A stretch of DNA of 64,000 nucleotides from Saprospiraceae bacterium (lineage in GTDB: Bacteria > Bacteroidota > Bacteroidia > Chitinophagales > Saprospiraceae): contig JANQPA010000089.1 in NCBI GenBank assembly GCA_028285545.1, positions 1-64,000 of the forward strand. Direction: 5' to 3'. Positions 37,391 through 46,290 of the stretch are shown here, one piece after another. The notes below the pieces were generated by a model. The model worked only from the letters and a program-made list of their open reading frames with translations, had not been told where the DNA came from and did no database searches. How positions within the stretch are numbered: position 1 is the stretch's first letter; the number at the start of each line of letters is the position of its first letter. The position numbers were made by a program, and so were the translations under genes.

Positions 37391-38002
37391 ATGAAACAAC
37401 CAAAACTACTTTATATTGTACGACACGGAGAAACTGATTATAATAAACAAAAAATTGTTCAAGGGAGCGGAGTAGACACCTCCTTAAATGACACCGGTAA
37501 AGCACAGGCACAAGCCTTTTTCCATAAATATCAATCCATTCCCTTTGAGCTACTAATTACTTCAAAATTGAAGAGAACCCAGGAAACTATGTCTCCCTTT
37601 ATCAGTCAAGGTCTTGTCTGGGAGCAATATGCAGAAATTAATGAAATGAACTGGGGAATCCATGAAGGAAAAAAAAGTACTCCAAGCATGAACCAGGATT
37701 ATAAGAATTTGATGGATCACTGGAGAAATGGCAATTTTGATGCTCGATTGGAACAAGGAGAAAGTGCCAATGAATTGCAACAGCGCATCCAAAAATTTGT
37801 CAACAAAATAAAAACACGGCCTGAACAAAATATCCTCATTTGTAGTCATGGCCGGGCTATGCGCTGTTTGATGTGTGTCCTAAAACAAGAACCCCTACAG
37901 CAAATGGAATTTTATAATCATTCCAATACCGGACTATATCTAGCTCGTTTTGATGGTAGTACTTTTCACTTTGAGTTAGAGAATGATACTTCTCATCTGT
38001 GA
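37391..38002 (+). CDS. histidine phosphatase family protein
   Basis: A 203-residue phosphatase with the catalytic LYIVRHGETDYN motif (His of RHG), NDTGKAQAQA, TSKLKRTQET and the second histidine in ILICSHGRAMRCL. The fold covers cofactor-dependent phosphoglycerate mutases and small-molecule phosphatases; the sequence is closer to the broad-specificity or alpha-ribazole/GpmB-like group than to GpmA. Exact substrate cannot be stated. Convergent with the ABC permease gene, 7 bases apart. Confidence 0.9.
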   Translation: MKQPKLLYIVRHGETDYNKQKIVQGSGVDTSLNDTGKAQAQAFFHKYQSIPFELLITSKLKRTQETMSPFISQGLVWEQYAEINEMNWGIHEGKKSTPSMNQDYKNLMDHWRNGNFDARLEQGESANELQQRIQKFVNKIKTRPEQNILICSHGRAMRCLMCVLKQEPLQQMEFYNHSNTGLYLARFDGSTFHFELENDTSHL

Positions 38003-38009
38003 AACTTAT

Positions 38010-40646
38010 TCATTCACTTCTTAAAGAAGACACTGGATTCCTAAAAGCAGCCTTCAGGGTCTGATAACTAATGGTTATTAAAGAAATGCCAATCGCTATA
38101 AAGCCGGCTAACAAAAAGAATAAACCATTCATCTCTATTCTGTAGGCAAAGCCAGAAAGCCACTGCTCCATACCGTACCAGGCCAGCGGAATGGCCAATA
38201 AAAGGGACAATAAAACCAAAAGGAGGAATTCTCGTCCAATTAAACCCACCAGGTTGAAGATGGATGCCCCCAATACTTTCCTGATTCCTATTTCTTTTAT
38301 TCTTTGATTGGTAGAAGCAGTAGCTAAACCAAATAAACCAAGACTGGCAATCACCAGAGATAAAATAGAAAATAAGAAGAATATACTCCTAAAACGCAAT
38401 TCACCCTGGTATTGATCTTGTAAATCATCATTCATCAAGGTGTAGTCGAGAGGAACTTCCGGGTTAATTCTTTTCCAGGTATTTTCAAGAAAGGCTATGG
38501 TTTCGAAAGGATTAGACAGATCTGCCTTTATGGCTATTTCGGTAAAAGAATTTCTATTTCTTATTGGAACAATTCTTAGGGGTTCTACCTCTTTTTGCAG
38601 TCCTTCAAAATTAAAATCCTTGACAACTCCTATTACTTTACGTTCATTGGGTTCCGTTCCCATTTTTTTACCCAGAGCCAATTCGGGGTTTCCCCAGCCA
38701 AAAGATTTTACAGCTGCTTCATTGACAAGGACGGATTCGGTAGAATCAGCAGGGAATGCTTCTGAAAAGAATCTGCCGGAAGCCAACTCAATGTCATAGG
38801 TTTCTGCATAAAATTCATCCACCAGAATATTGTATAAGCTGGAAGAGACTTTTTTACCGTTTTCAGTTTCTACTTGAATTGTGCTGTTGCTTAAACCTCC
38901 CACTGGATAAGAATTTCTATAAAAGGAAATAGATTTAAACTTGGAATCTTTAAGCAGCTCATTTTTTAATACTTCCCGACTATCGTTTACACTTTGAATT
39001 CCTCGGAAGTAGATGTTAATTACTTCGTCAGTCTGCATGCCCAAATCTTGATTTTGAATAAAACGGAGTTGGCCATTAACCGTGATTATGGCAATAATTA
39101 AGGCGCAGGTGGCAGTAAATTGAAGAACCACCAGGGATTTTCTAACAAAACTTCCCTTCTTTCCACTTTTCAACTGGCCTTTTATGACGGTGAGAGGTCG
39201 GAAGGTGGAAATGAAAAAGGCTGGAAAAAATCCGGCGATCAATCCCAGTGCTAAGATGCCTAAAAGCAACCAAAGTATAAATTGGGCTCCTAAATTGGGT
39301 GTAATTTTATAGCCCACAAAATTCTCAAAACCTGGTAGTAAAAAATAAACCAGAGTAAGGGCGATCAGGGTTGCTACAAAACAAAGAAGCACTGATTCAA
39401 CCAAAAATTGTTTGATTAGATCTTTCCGAAAGGCACCGATGATCTTTTTAATTCCCACTTCCTTTGCTCTTTTGATGGCCGTGGCTGTGCTCAAATTGAT
39501 GTAGTTAATACAGGCGAGTAATAAAATGATCAACCCAATTACAGTAAATATAGAAACATTTCTGGCGCTTCCATTAGAGCTAAAATCATACCTTAATTTA
39601 GAATTCAGGTGAATATCCGTTAATGGTTGAAGGAAATAATGATAGGACATATTCCGTTCGGTAAAAAAGCTAAGCTTGGAGGTAATTAATTTATTGACCT
39701 CCTCCATTAGAACCTCCTTATCTGTATTGGGCTTCAATTGTAAATAAGTGTAAAAGCTTCCCCCACCCCACTGGTTATCCATATTGGGATTTTCCCATCT
39801 AATTTTTCCAAGATCTGTGCTGATAATAGCTTCAAATTGTAATTGAGAATTAGCCGGTGGATCTGTGACAACACCAGTTACCTCTACTGTTCGTTCATTG
39901 TCTACCGTCAACATCTCTCCTACCGCAGCCTTATTTCCAAAATATTTTTTGGCCAAACTTTCTGTCAATACAATTGAATTAAGCTCTTTAAAAAATTCAT
40001 TTTGATATCCTTCTAATGCTTCCCAGGTAAACATTTCAAAAAAATTAGGATCTACTACCCTAATCCCATTTTCAAAATAAGTTTGATCCTCATATTTTAT
40101 GATAGCGGTAGTTTGGCCAAATCTACAGGCATTTACAATCTGAGGAAAAAGCTCGTCTAGTTGAGCTCCGAGGGCCGGACCAGAAACGGCTTGGGAAAAA
40201 GATTCGCTTTCGCTGGTGAAAGTGTTGGGTATTCTATAAATATTTTCGGCGTTTTCATGAAAAGCATCAAAGTTTTTTTCCTGCTGTATCCAGATCAGAA
40301 TTAATAAAAAACTGGTGATACTAATGGTTAGGCCTAAAATATTTAGAAAAGAAGTTAGACGGTTTTTCTTGATGTTCCGGACAGAGATTTTTAGGTAATT
40401 TTTGAACATACCAAAGTGATTTGATGTAAAATGTGATGATTCTCTTTTTATGATATGAGGTCTGAAATGGGTGATCACATCCAATATGAAGTACCATTTA
40501 GCTTGTCGAGTATTTCCTTTTTCGATTCGTTCATGGAAAAATTCATACAAAGCCCCCTGAACATCCTCTAATTGATGGGGAGCACAGTACCATTCCAGGA
40601 ACTTATCCGCCCACCTGGGCGGCTGAAATTTTTGTTTTTTGTCCAT
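38010..40646 (-). CDS. ABC transporter permease (MacB/FtsX type) with N-terminal prefix domain
   Basis: An 878-residue membrane protein. An N-terminal soluble prefix of about 75 residues (PPRWADKFLEWYCAPHQLED) precedes the usual FtsX/MacB layout duplicated twice: membrane helix, large periplasmic MacB-PCD domain, three membrane helices. Family members of this kind, found next to PadR regulators, are presumed to export peptides, lipids or drugs or to act in mechanotransmission. No ATPase gene is beside it, so the partner must be elsewhere. It begins 19 bases after the PadR gene and forms an operon with it. Confidence 0.9.
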   Translation of the reverse strand: MDKKQKFQPPRWADKFLEWYCAPHQLEDVQGALYEFFHERIEKGNTRQAKWYFILDVITHFRPHIIKRESSHFTSNHFGMFKNYLKISVRNIKKNRLTSFLNILGLTISITSFLLILIWIQQEKNFDAFHENAENIYRIPNTFTSESESFSQAVSGPALGAQLDELFPQIVNACRFGQTTAIIKYEDQTYFENGIRVVDPNFFEMFTWEALEGYQNEFFKELNSIVLTESLAKKYFGNKAAVGEMLTVDNERTVEVTGVVTDPPANSQLQFEAIISTDLGKIRWENPNMDNQWGGGSFYTYLQLKPNTDKEVLMEEVNKLITSKLSFFTERNMSYHYFLQPLTDIHLNSKLRYDFSSNGSARNVSIFTVIGLIILLLACINYINLSTATAIKRAKEVGIKKIIGAFRKDLIKQFLVESVLLCFVATLIALTLVYFLLPGFENFVGYKITPNLGAQFILWLLLGILALGLIAGFFPAFFISTFRPLTVIKGQLKSGKKGSFVRKSLVVLQFTATCALIIAIITVNGQLRFIQNQDLGMQTDEVINIYFRGIQSVNDSREVLKNELLKDSKFKSISFYRNSYPVGGLSNSTIQVETENGKKVSSSLYNILVDEFYAETYDIELASGRFFSEAFPADSTESVLVNEAAVKSFGWGNPELALGKKMGTEPNERKVIGVVKDFNFEGLQKEVEPLRIVPIRNRNSFTEIAIKADLSNPFETIAFLENTWKRINPEVPLDYTLMNDDLQDQYQGELRFRSIFFLFSILSLVIASLGLFGLATASTNQRIKEIGIRKVLGASIFNLVGLIGREFLLLVLLSLLLAIPLAWYGMEQWLSGFAYRIEMNGLFFLLAGFIAIGISLITISYQTLKAAFRNPVSSLRSE

Positions 40647-40665
40647 TTGATCTTAATAATTAAAT

Positions 40666-40983
40666 TCAGGTGGAGTGTATCATGGCCCAAAGATTGTCCC
40701 TTTGATCTTTGACTTTTTCAAGTGCTTTCATACCTGCCGATGTTATTTCGAACACGCGTTTTCTTCTTCCACCTCGTTTTTGGCTCCCCGGTTTCATTTC
40801 CGAAGTCAGAAAGCCTTTTTTTACCAATCGATTCAAAGAGGCATGAACTACACTATGTACGACCTTACGGCCTGCGACCTCCTCCAAAACTTTGGCAATG
40901 CCTACACTATATGCCTCTTCTGGCCTGGCTACAGTCACCAATAATACCAGCTCTTCAAATTCTCCAAGATTTGTTCCTTTCAT
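40666..40983 (-). CDS. PadR family transcriptional regulator
   Basis: A 105-residue winged-helix protein (LGEFEELVLLVTVARPEEAYSV..., VVHSVVHASLNRLVKKGFLTS, then the wing with RGGRRKRVFEIT). This short form without a long C-terminal helix pair is the type paired with ABC permeases carrying the prefix domain. It most likely represses its own operon through the direct repeats at 40992-41056. Confidence 0.92.
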   Translation of the reverse strand: MKGTNLGEFEELVLLVTVARPEEAYSVGIAKVLEEVAGRKVVHSVVHASLNRLVKKGFLTSEMKPGSQKRGGRRKRVFEITSAGMKALEKVKDQRDNLWAMIHST

Positions 40984-40991
40984 ATTACTAT

Positions 40992-41056
40992 CGTATTTGC
41001 ATACCTAATTAATAGACTGAAGATAATCAAATTAGTTGCGTATTTGCATACCTAAT
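40992..41056 (-). promoter_or_regulatory. two exact 18-base direct repeats, probable PadR operator
   Basis: CGTATTTGCATACCTAAT occurs at 40992-41009 and again at 41039-41056, 47 bases apart (about 4.5 helical turns). The near copy ends 9 bases from the PadR start codon. The core TATTTGCATA has TAT...ATA symmetry. Position and exact repetition point to autoregulation. Confidence 0.65.
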
Positions 41057-41189
41057 AATCAAATAAAAATCATCAACTGGTCTATTCTGTCCTTTTTTGC
41101 CCAGAAAATGTCCTTAATTTCGATTTTAGTTATTGAATTACCACATTATTTTTACAGATATTTATTTGGGATTTTTTTCCTAAGTTATA

Positions 41190-41243
41190 GAACTGATTTA
41201 AACTTAATGGCCGCAGTTCAGGTCATTAAGTTTAAATCAGTTC
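41190..41243. promoter_or_regulatory. perfect 20-bp inverted repeat between divergent genes
   Basis: Arms 41190-41209 (GAACTGATTTAAACTTAATG) and 41224-41243 are exact reverse complements with a 14-base loop. It lies 38 bases before the plus-strand ATG at 41282 and about 200 bases from the divergent PadR start, so it is not placed like a terminator. It may be a large operator or a 5' leader hairpin. Confidence 0.6.
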
Positions 41244-41281
41244 GTAATTAAAGTATTCATCCGAATTAAAAATTAATAATA

Positions 41282-42700
41282 ATGAAGGTTCACTTTCTTT
41301 TTCCTGTTTTCTTCCTTTTCTGTCTGTCTGGTTATGCCTCTGATCTTAAGTTTTCAACTCCTCTCCTATACATTGAAGAGGGTAATTTATTTGCTTCCTT
41401 TAATGTTAGCTGGGATAACTCTTGGAATACAGACAAAAATCGCGATGCTGTATGGCTATTTTTTAAATCCATACCAGGTAGTGGACAGGCACGTCACATA
41501 AAAGTTTTGCCCAACGGACATACAAAAATTGCAGACTTTTCCGATCAACCCGTGGAATTAGGTTTTGAGGTATCTCCTGATTCTACAGGTATTTTCATTT
41601 TTCCTAATGAAACTTATCGTGGCAATATTAGCCTCACCTTAAAAGTTTCTTTGGATCGAATGTCTTTTAGAGGTGTCAACACTCGTAGATCTCTCTTTCG
41701 GGTCTTTGGTACCGAAATGGTATATATCCCTCAAGGAAGTTTTACACTAGGAGATCCAACCAAAGAAGCACAGGAATATGGTAGTATATACCAACCCACT
41801 AACGGAAATGGGGAGGTACAACTAGCAAAAATCAATTCAGAAACATCAGAATTGAAGGTTGCTCAAGATGGTGATATTTTTTACCAGAAAAAAGAAGGAT
41901 ATGAAGGAGATCAAACAGGAATTATTCCTGGTAGTTTTCCCAAAGGCGTCGCTTCATTTTACATTATGAAATATGAAATATCGGAAGGGCAATATGCTAC
42001 CTTTCTCAATACTCTTCACGAAGAAGGGCAGGCTCAAAGAAACATCACTACAGAGAGAAATTACCTAGCCTTAGGAGGCTCTATTGCTTCTAATGAAGGA
42101 AGATTTTCAAGTCCCCATAAAAATAAGCCCTGTAAATTTACCAGTTGGGAAGATGCCATGGCTTATGCCGACTGGGCAGGACTACGGCCAATGACTGAAT
42201 TTGAATTTACAAAAGCCTCCAGAGGACCTAGAAATCCAGTTTCCGCAGAATTACCCTGGGGAACCAATAATAAATATCAGGTTCAAAGAATGCCTAATGA
42301 AGAGGGTATTTTGGTAATGAATAATGGCTGGGGTGAAGAAGAATTATCTGAAGAAAATCTAGCTTATTTCGCTGCCTCCTATTATTGGGTAATGGACCTG
42401 GCAGGTAGCATGTGGGAGCGAATGGTCAGCATTGGACATCCAGTTGGAAGAAACTTTAAGGGTAGTCATGGAGATGGCACCTTATCTGAAGAGGCCACTG
42501 CTACTAATTCAGATTGGCCTTCGGGTGAAGCGGATGCCGGGGGTGTAGGCTTTCGTGGCGGTGGATTTTATGGTTATACCAGGTCATATCACAATTATAA
42601 TCCCTTTAGTCCGATAGCATACCGACCTTATGGAGGTTGGCACGGGATTGATAGGAGTAATGCTTATGGTGGTAGATTGGTTAGGACATCATCGAGGTAA
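41282..42700 (+). CDS. exported SUMF1/FGE-fold protein lacking catalytic cysteines
   Basis: A 472-residue protein with a signal peptide (cleavage near GYAS), an N-terminal beta domain (about 20-140) and a formylglycine-generating-enzyme (SUMF1) fold from about 145: TEMVYIPQGSFTLGD, YIMKYEISEGQYATFLNTL, TSWEDAMAYADWAGLRPMTE, MDLAGSMWERMVS, GVGFRGGGFYG. The canonical FGE needs two cysteines near the C-terminus; here that stretch (YHNYNPFSPIAYRPYGG) has none and the mature protein has only one Cys. Thus it probably does not activate sulfatases. SUMF1-fold proteins in this phylum also serve in gliding/T9SS machines (GldJ, GldK), but this one is not a lipoprotein. Confidence 0.88.
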   Translation: MKVHFLFPVFFLFCLSGYASDLKFSTPLLYIEEGNLFASFNVSWDNSWNTDKNRDAVWLFFKSIPGSGQARHIKVLPNGHTKIADFSDQPVELGFEVSPDSTGIFIFPNETYRGNISLTLKVSLDRMSFRGVNTRRSLFRVFGTEMVYIPQGSFTLGDPTKEAQEYGSIYQPTNGNGEVQLAKINSETSELKVAQDGDIFYQKKEGYEGDQTGIIPGSFPKGVASFYIMKYEISEGQYATFLNTLHEEGQAQRNITTERNYLALGGSIASNEGRFSSPHKNKPCKFTSWEDAMAYADWAGLRPMTEFEFTKASRGPRNPVSAELPWGTNNKYQVQRMPNEEGILVMNNGWGEEELSEENLAYFAASYYWVMDLAGSMWERMVSIGHPVGRNFKGSHGDGTLSEEATATNSDWPSGEADAGGVGFRGGGFYGYTRSYHNYNPFSPIAYRPYGGWHGIDRSNAYGGRLVRTSSR

Positions 42701-42808
42701 AAAAACTAATCGCCTGCCCAAAAAACCATTATTTTTCTCGAACCCAAATATAAGCCGTGATGTTTTCAAGGGAAATCAACTTTAAATAATCTTCGAAAAA
42801 GTTAATGC

Positions 42809-45151
42809 ATGAGAGATAAAACCAAACTCTGTGCAACCACACCTTTGGAAGTAGAAAACCTTAGGATTAGTTCCCCAAAACAAACAGCAGCTGGTGCTAC
42901 AGCAGTTTTGAGTTCTGTCAAACACCTATATAATGAGTTAAGCCTTAGAAAATGTACCAAGACGCTTTTTAGTGTCAACCAAATGTCTGGCTTTGACTGT
43001 CCGGGTTGTGCCTGGCCTGATCCTGATGATCACCGCTCATCTATTGGAGAATTCTGTGAAAATGGAGCAAAGGCCATCGCCGAAGAAGCTACTAATAAAA
43101 GGGTTGGACCAGATTTTTTTGCTCGTTATTCTGTGGAAGAGCTATCGGGCTGGTCTGATTATCGTTTAGGTAAAAGTGGGCGACTAACGCATCCGATGAT
43201 CCTCCATCCTGGAAAATCTCATTACGAGAAAATATCATGGGATGAGGCTTTTCAAAAAATTGGGGCGCAGTTAAATAATTTGGATAACCCAGATGAAGCA
43301 GTATTCTATACCTCTGGCCGTACCAGTAATGAGGCGGCTTTTTTATACCAACTCTTCGTTCGAAATTATGGGACCAATAACTTACCTGACTGTTCTAATA
43401 TGTGCCATGAGTCCAGTGGCGTTGCGCTTACAGAAACCCTAGGTATTGGAAAAGGATCAGTAAAACTTGAAGATTTTTACATAACAGATTTAATCATAAT
43501 CATTGGTCAAAATCCAGGCACCAATCATCCTCGGATGCTTAGTTCCTTGCAGATAGCTAAGAAAAATGGTGCCCAGATAATTGCTATTAATCCTATGCCT
43601 GAAACAGGCCTGATCAAATTTAAAAATCCTCAAAATCTCGGTGGATGGTTGGGTTCAGGGACCAGTCTGAGCGACTTATTTCTTCCAGTACGAGTCGGTG
43701 CTGATGTCCCCTTGATCAAAGCAATTCTTTGTTTGTTACTGGAAGAAGAAGAGACTAATCCAGGCAGTATTTTTGATCACGAATTTATCGAAAACCACAC
43801 CTCCGGTTATACCGATTTTATAGAATCTTTAAAAAATGAAAACCTTTACGAATTAGCGGAACTCAGCGGGGTTGAGTTAGAATTGATCGAAGAAGCAGCA
43901 AACAAAATTAAGCAAGCCAAGCGAATGATTATTTGCTGGGCTATGGGCCTTACTCAACATAAAAATGGGGTTCAGAATATTCGTGAAGTAGTCAACCTTC
44001 TTTTACTCAAGGGTTGCATGGGAAAACCTGGATCGGGGACCTGTCCCACACGCGGACATAGCAATGTTCAAGGTGATCGGACCATGGGCATCTGGGAAAA
44101 ACCCCAAGACACTTTTCTGGATCGCATTAAAGAAAACTTTGGTTTTGAACCACCACGGCATCATGGTTACGATACAATTGCAGCTATTAAGGCCATGTTT
44201 GAAAAGAAAGCGAAGGTTTTCTTTGCCATGGGCGGTAATTTTCTGTCGGCTACTCCTGACACCAACTACACGGCTAAAGCACTTCAAAACTGTGATTTGA
44301 CAGTTCAGGTCTCCACCAAACTCAATCGAAGTCACCTCATTACCGGGAAAACCGGAATTATTCTACCTTGCCTGGGAAGGACCGAAATTGATCTACAATC
44401 TAATAAAGCTCAATTTGTCAGTGTCGAAAATTCCATGGGTATCGTTCATACCTCCCGTGGTCAGTTAAAGCCAGCCTCTAAACATTTACTTAGCGAACCA
44501 GTCATAATTGCCACTTTAGCCGAAGCTACCTTAAAAGATAGCCAAGTGCCATGGAAGTGGCTGGTTGAAGATTATGATCGCATCCGGGACATAATCGAAC
44601 AGACCATTCCAGGTTTTGATAATTACAATCAAAGGGTACGAAATGAGGGTGGTTTTTATTTGCCCAATGGAGCCAGAGATGGTCATTACCATACTCAAAC
44701 AGGAAAAGCTAATTTTACCATTAACCCAGTACCAGACCTCAAAATCGATGCCGACGAATTTATTATGATGACCATCCGCAGCCATGACCAATTTAATACT
44801 ACTATCTATGGATTAGATGATCGTTACCGAGGGATTTACCAGGCAAGGCGAGTGGTTTTAATGAATAAAAAGGATATTAAAAAAATAAAATGTGAGGCTG
44901 GTGACGAGGTAGATCTTATTGGATATTACGAAGGAGAAAAACGTATTGCACCCAAGTTCAAAATCGTGGAATATCCAATTCCTGAAAAATGCCTGGCTAC
45001 TTATTTTCCGGAAGCTAATGTTTTGGTTCCCATTAATAGCTATGCAGATCGCAGTTATACTCCAACCTCAAAGTATGTGGTTGTTAAATTGGAAGCCTCA
45101 AAATACCCAAGTAAAAGCAGGAATCACACTTCTTTAATGGGAAAGTCTTAA
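42809..45151 (+). CDS. FdhF/YdeP family molybdopterin oxidoreductase
   Basis: A 780-residue bis-MGD enzyme of the YdeP branch. Landmarks: FDCPGCAWPDPDDHRS, a shortened cysteine motif in place of a full 4Fe-4S set; SGRTSNEAAFLYQLF; NLPDCSNMCHESSGVAL; and the C-terminal MopB-binding domain with SHDQFNTTIYGLDDRYRG. YdeP-type proteins are cytoplasmic; their electron donor and substrate are poorly known, with links to acid resistance in enterobacteria. The usual fdhD neighbour is absent from this window. A decayed copy of its 3' end lies at 50441-50487. Confidence 0.92.
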   Translation: MRDKTKLCATTPLEVENLRISSPKQTAAGATAVLSSVKHLYNELSLRKCTKTLFSVNQMSGFDCPGCAWPDPDDHRSSIGEFCENGAKAIAEEATNKRVGPDFFARYSVEELSGWSDYRLGKSGRLTHPMILHPGKSHYEKISWDEAFQKIGAQLNNLDNPDEAVFYTSGRTSNEAAFLYQLFVRNYGTNNLPDCSNMCHESSGVALTETLGIGKGSVKLEDFYITDLIIIIGQNPGTNHPRMLSSLQIAKKNGAQIIAINPMPETGLIKFKNPQNLGGWLGSGTSLSDLFLPVRVGADVPLIKAILCLLLEEEETNPGSIFDHEFIENHTSGYTDFIESLKNENLYELAELSGVELELIEEAANKIKQAKRMIICWAMGLTQHKNGVQNIREVVNLLLLKGCMGKPGSGTCPTRGHSNVQGDRTMGIWEKPQDTFLDRIKENFGFEPPRHHGYDTIAAIKAMFEKKAKVFFAMGGNFLSATPDTNYTAKALQNCDLTVQVSTKLNRSHLITGKTGIILPCLGRTEIDLQSNKAQFVSVENSMGIVHTSRGQLKPASKHLLSEPVIIATLAEATLKDSQVPWKWLVEDYDRIRDIIEQTIPGFDNYNQRVRNEGGFYLPNGARDGHYHTQTGKANFTINPVPDLKIDADEFIMMTIRSHDQFNTTIYGLDDRYRGIYQARRVVLMNKKDIKKIKCEAGDEVDLIGYYEGEKRIAPKFKIVEYPIPEKCLATYFPEANVLVPINSYADRSYTPTSKYVVVKLEASKYPSKSRNHTSLMGKS

Positions 45152-45175
45152 AAATTCAAAGGAATTAACGTTCAA

Positions 45176-45250
45176 GTAAGGTAGAAGTAATTTTTTTTCC
45201 TTGCAAACAATTTACTTCTATCCTATTTCTATTTATTTCTACCTACTTCG
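45176..45250. repeat. iterated-word hairpin between convergent genes
   Basis: TAGAAGTAA (45182-45190) pairs with TTACTTCTA (45212-45220), followed by several TATTTCTA/TTCTACCTACTT words up to the next stop codon. Located between the YdeP gene and a convergent gene, it may serve as a terminator. Confidence 0.55.
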
Positions 45251-45259
45251 ATTAATTCA

Positions 45260-46198
45260 TTAAGGAAATAGCCCTTTTTTAAAATAATTGAAAACCCTTA
45301 AGGCCCGAAGGGTATTCCATCTACTTGGCTTTCCTGCTTTTTCCATTTCAAAATGTAGCTTTCCAGGATGTTTAGCTTGTACATTCCAGGTACCCTCTTT
45401 GTTCTGCTTTTTATTTAATACATTTTGGGCTTCCTCCATTCGGGAATCCCATGGTACCCTGGCATATTGAAAGTAATCTAATGCTCTTAAAATATCATAT
45501 TTCCATCTGGAAGGGTAAGACAATTTCAGGAAATCTTTATGGATGATCTCTCCAGTTCTATCTGAAAGGAATAATTTATGGCACAACAGAAACTCAATGC
45601 TTGATTTTTTCGCCTTTTGTAACTCTTCTAATCTGTAATGGTATCCATTCAATTCATATTCTGTAATTCCTTCCAATACGGAAATGGTTGAATGCATGGA
45701 GCTATGAACCGCTCCTGATCGGTTAGAACGACAATTAAAGCCACCATCCTCCATTAGTTCCGACAATAAAAAATCGACAATTGATTTTAACAGTACTTCA
45801 TCAGAATTAAAATAGGATGCAAAATTTAGACACATTCCATTAACGCAAACATCACTCAATTGTACCGTACCAATTGGAAGTATTCCACCATCCGGTCCTT
45901 TTTCTTCTTGTAACACTCTTTCGATGGTTTCTTGAATGATTGGATTTTCAGGATGAATTCTCAAGTTTTTTAAATCCAAGAGGGTATAATGAGTAGATAT
46001 CCATTTAGGTTCATAATAGCGCTTCCCCCAATGTCCATTAGGGTTTTGTTTTGATAAAAACTGTGCCCCCCACCCTTCCGTTGCAATTCTTTTTTGAAGG
46101 TTTACATCATCGACATTCAATAAATCTTTATTCGTCTGATATTGAATCGAAACATCTCCATTTAATAACCATTCTATTATTTCTTGATAGGTCTTCAT
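45260..46198 (-). CDS. prenyltransferase/squalene-cyclase-like repeat protein
   Basis: A 312-residue protein without signal peptide. It has alpha/alpha-barrel-type repeats reminiscent of prenyltransferase and squalene-oxidase repeats: WGAQFLSKQNPNGHWGKRYY, MEDGGFNCRSNRSGAVHSSM, NKKQNKEGTWNVQAKHPG. The acidic DxDD motif of class II cyclases is not visible, so enzyme activity is uncertain; uncharacterised soluble proteins of this type are common. Divergent from the MarR gene, with about 90 bases between starts, so it may share regulation. Confidence 0.75.
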   Translation of the reverse strand: MKTYQEIIEWLLNGDVSIQYQTNKDLLNVDDVNLQKRIATEGWGAQFLSKQNPNGHWGKRYYEPKWISTHYTLLDLKNLRIHPENPIIQETIERVLQEEKGPDGGILPIGTVQLSDVCVNGMCLNFASYFNSDEVLLKSIVDFLLSELMEDGGFNCRSNRSGAVHSSMHSTISVLEGITEYELNGYHYRLEELQKAKKSSIEFLLCHKLFLSDRTGEIIHKDFLKLSYPSRWKYDILRALDYFQYARVPWDSRMEEAQNVLNKKQNKEGTWNVQAKHPGKLHFEMEKAGKPSRWNTLRALRVFNYFKKGLFP

Positions 46199-46270
46199 TT
46201 CTAAAATTGATAATCATAATAGCTCGAATTTAATTACTTTTTTTGAAAATGATTTAGAAATGCAAAAATT

Positions 46271-46290
46271 TGCGCATATATTTGCATATA
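46271..46290 (+). promoter_or_regulatory. operator-like repeats overlapping the marR start
   Basis: TTTGCGCATATA (46270-46281 region) is followed directly by TTTGCATATA up to the ATG at 46290; TATATTTG at 46277-46284 also fits a -7 box. The two near-identical words suggest a MarR binding site covering promoter and start. Confidence 0.5.

Noticed and set aside
41036..41251. A 71-codon plus-strand open frame
   Set aside because: It overlaps the PadR direct repeat and the perfect hairpin and has no protein-like features.
41282..42700. Functional formylglycine-generating enzyme
   Set aside because: The C-terminal active-site region has no cysteines and the window holds no sulfatase gene.
46260..46289. 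Earlier ATG for the MarR gene
   Set aside because: The added ten residues are encoded by an operator-like repeat and a -7-like box, and MarR homology begins after 46290.
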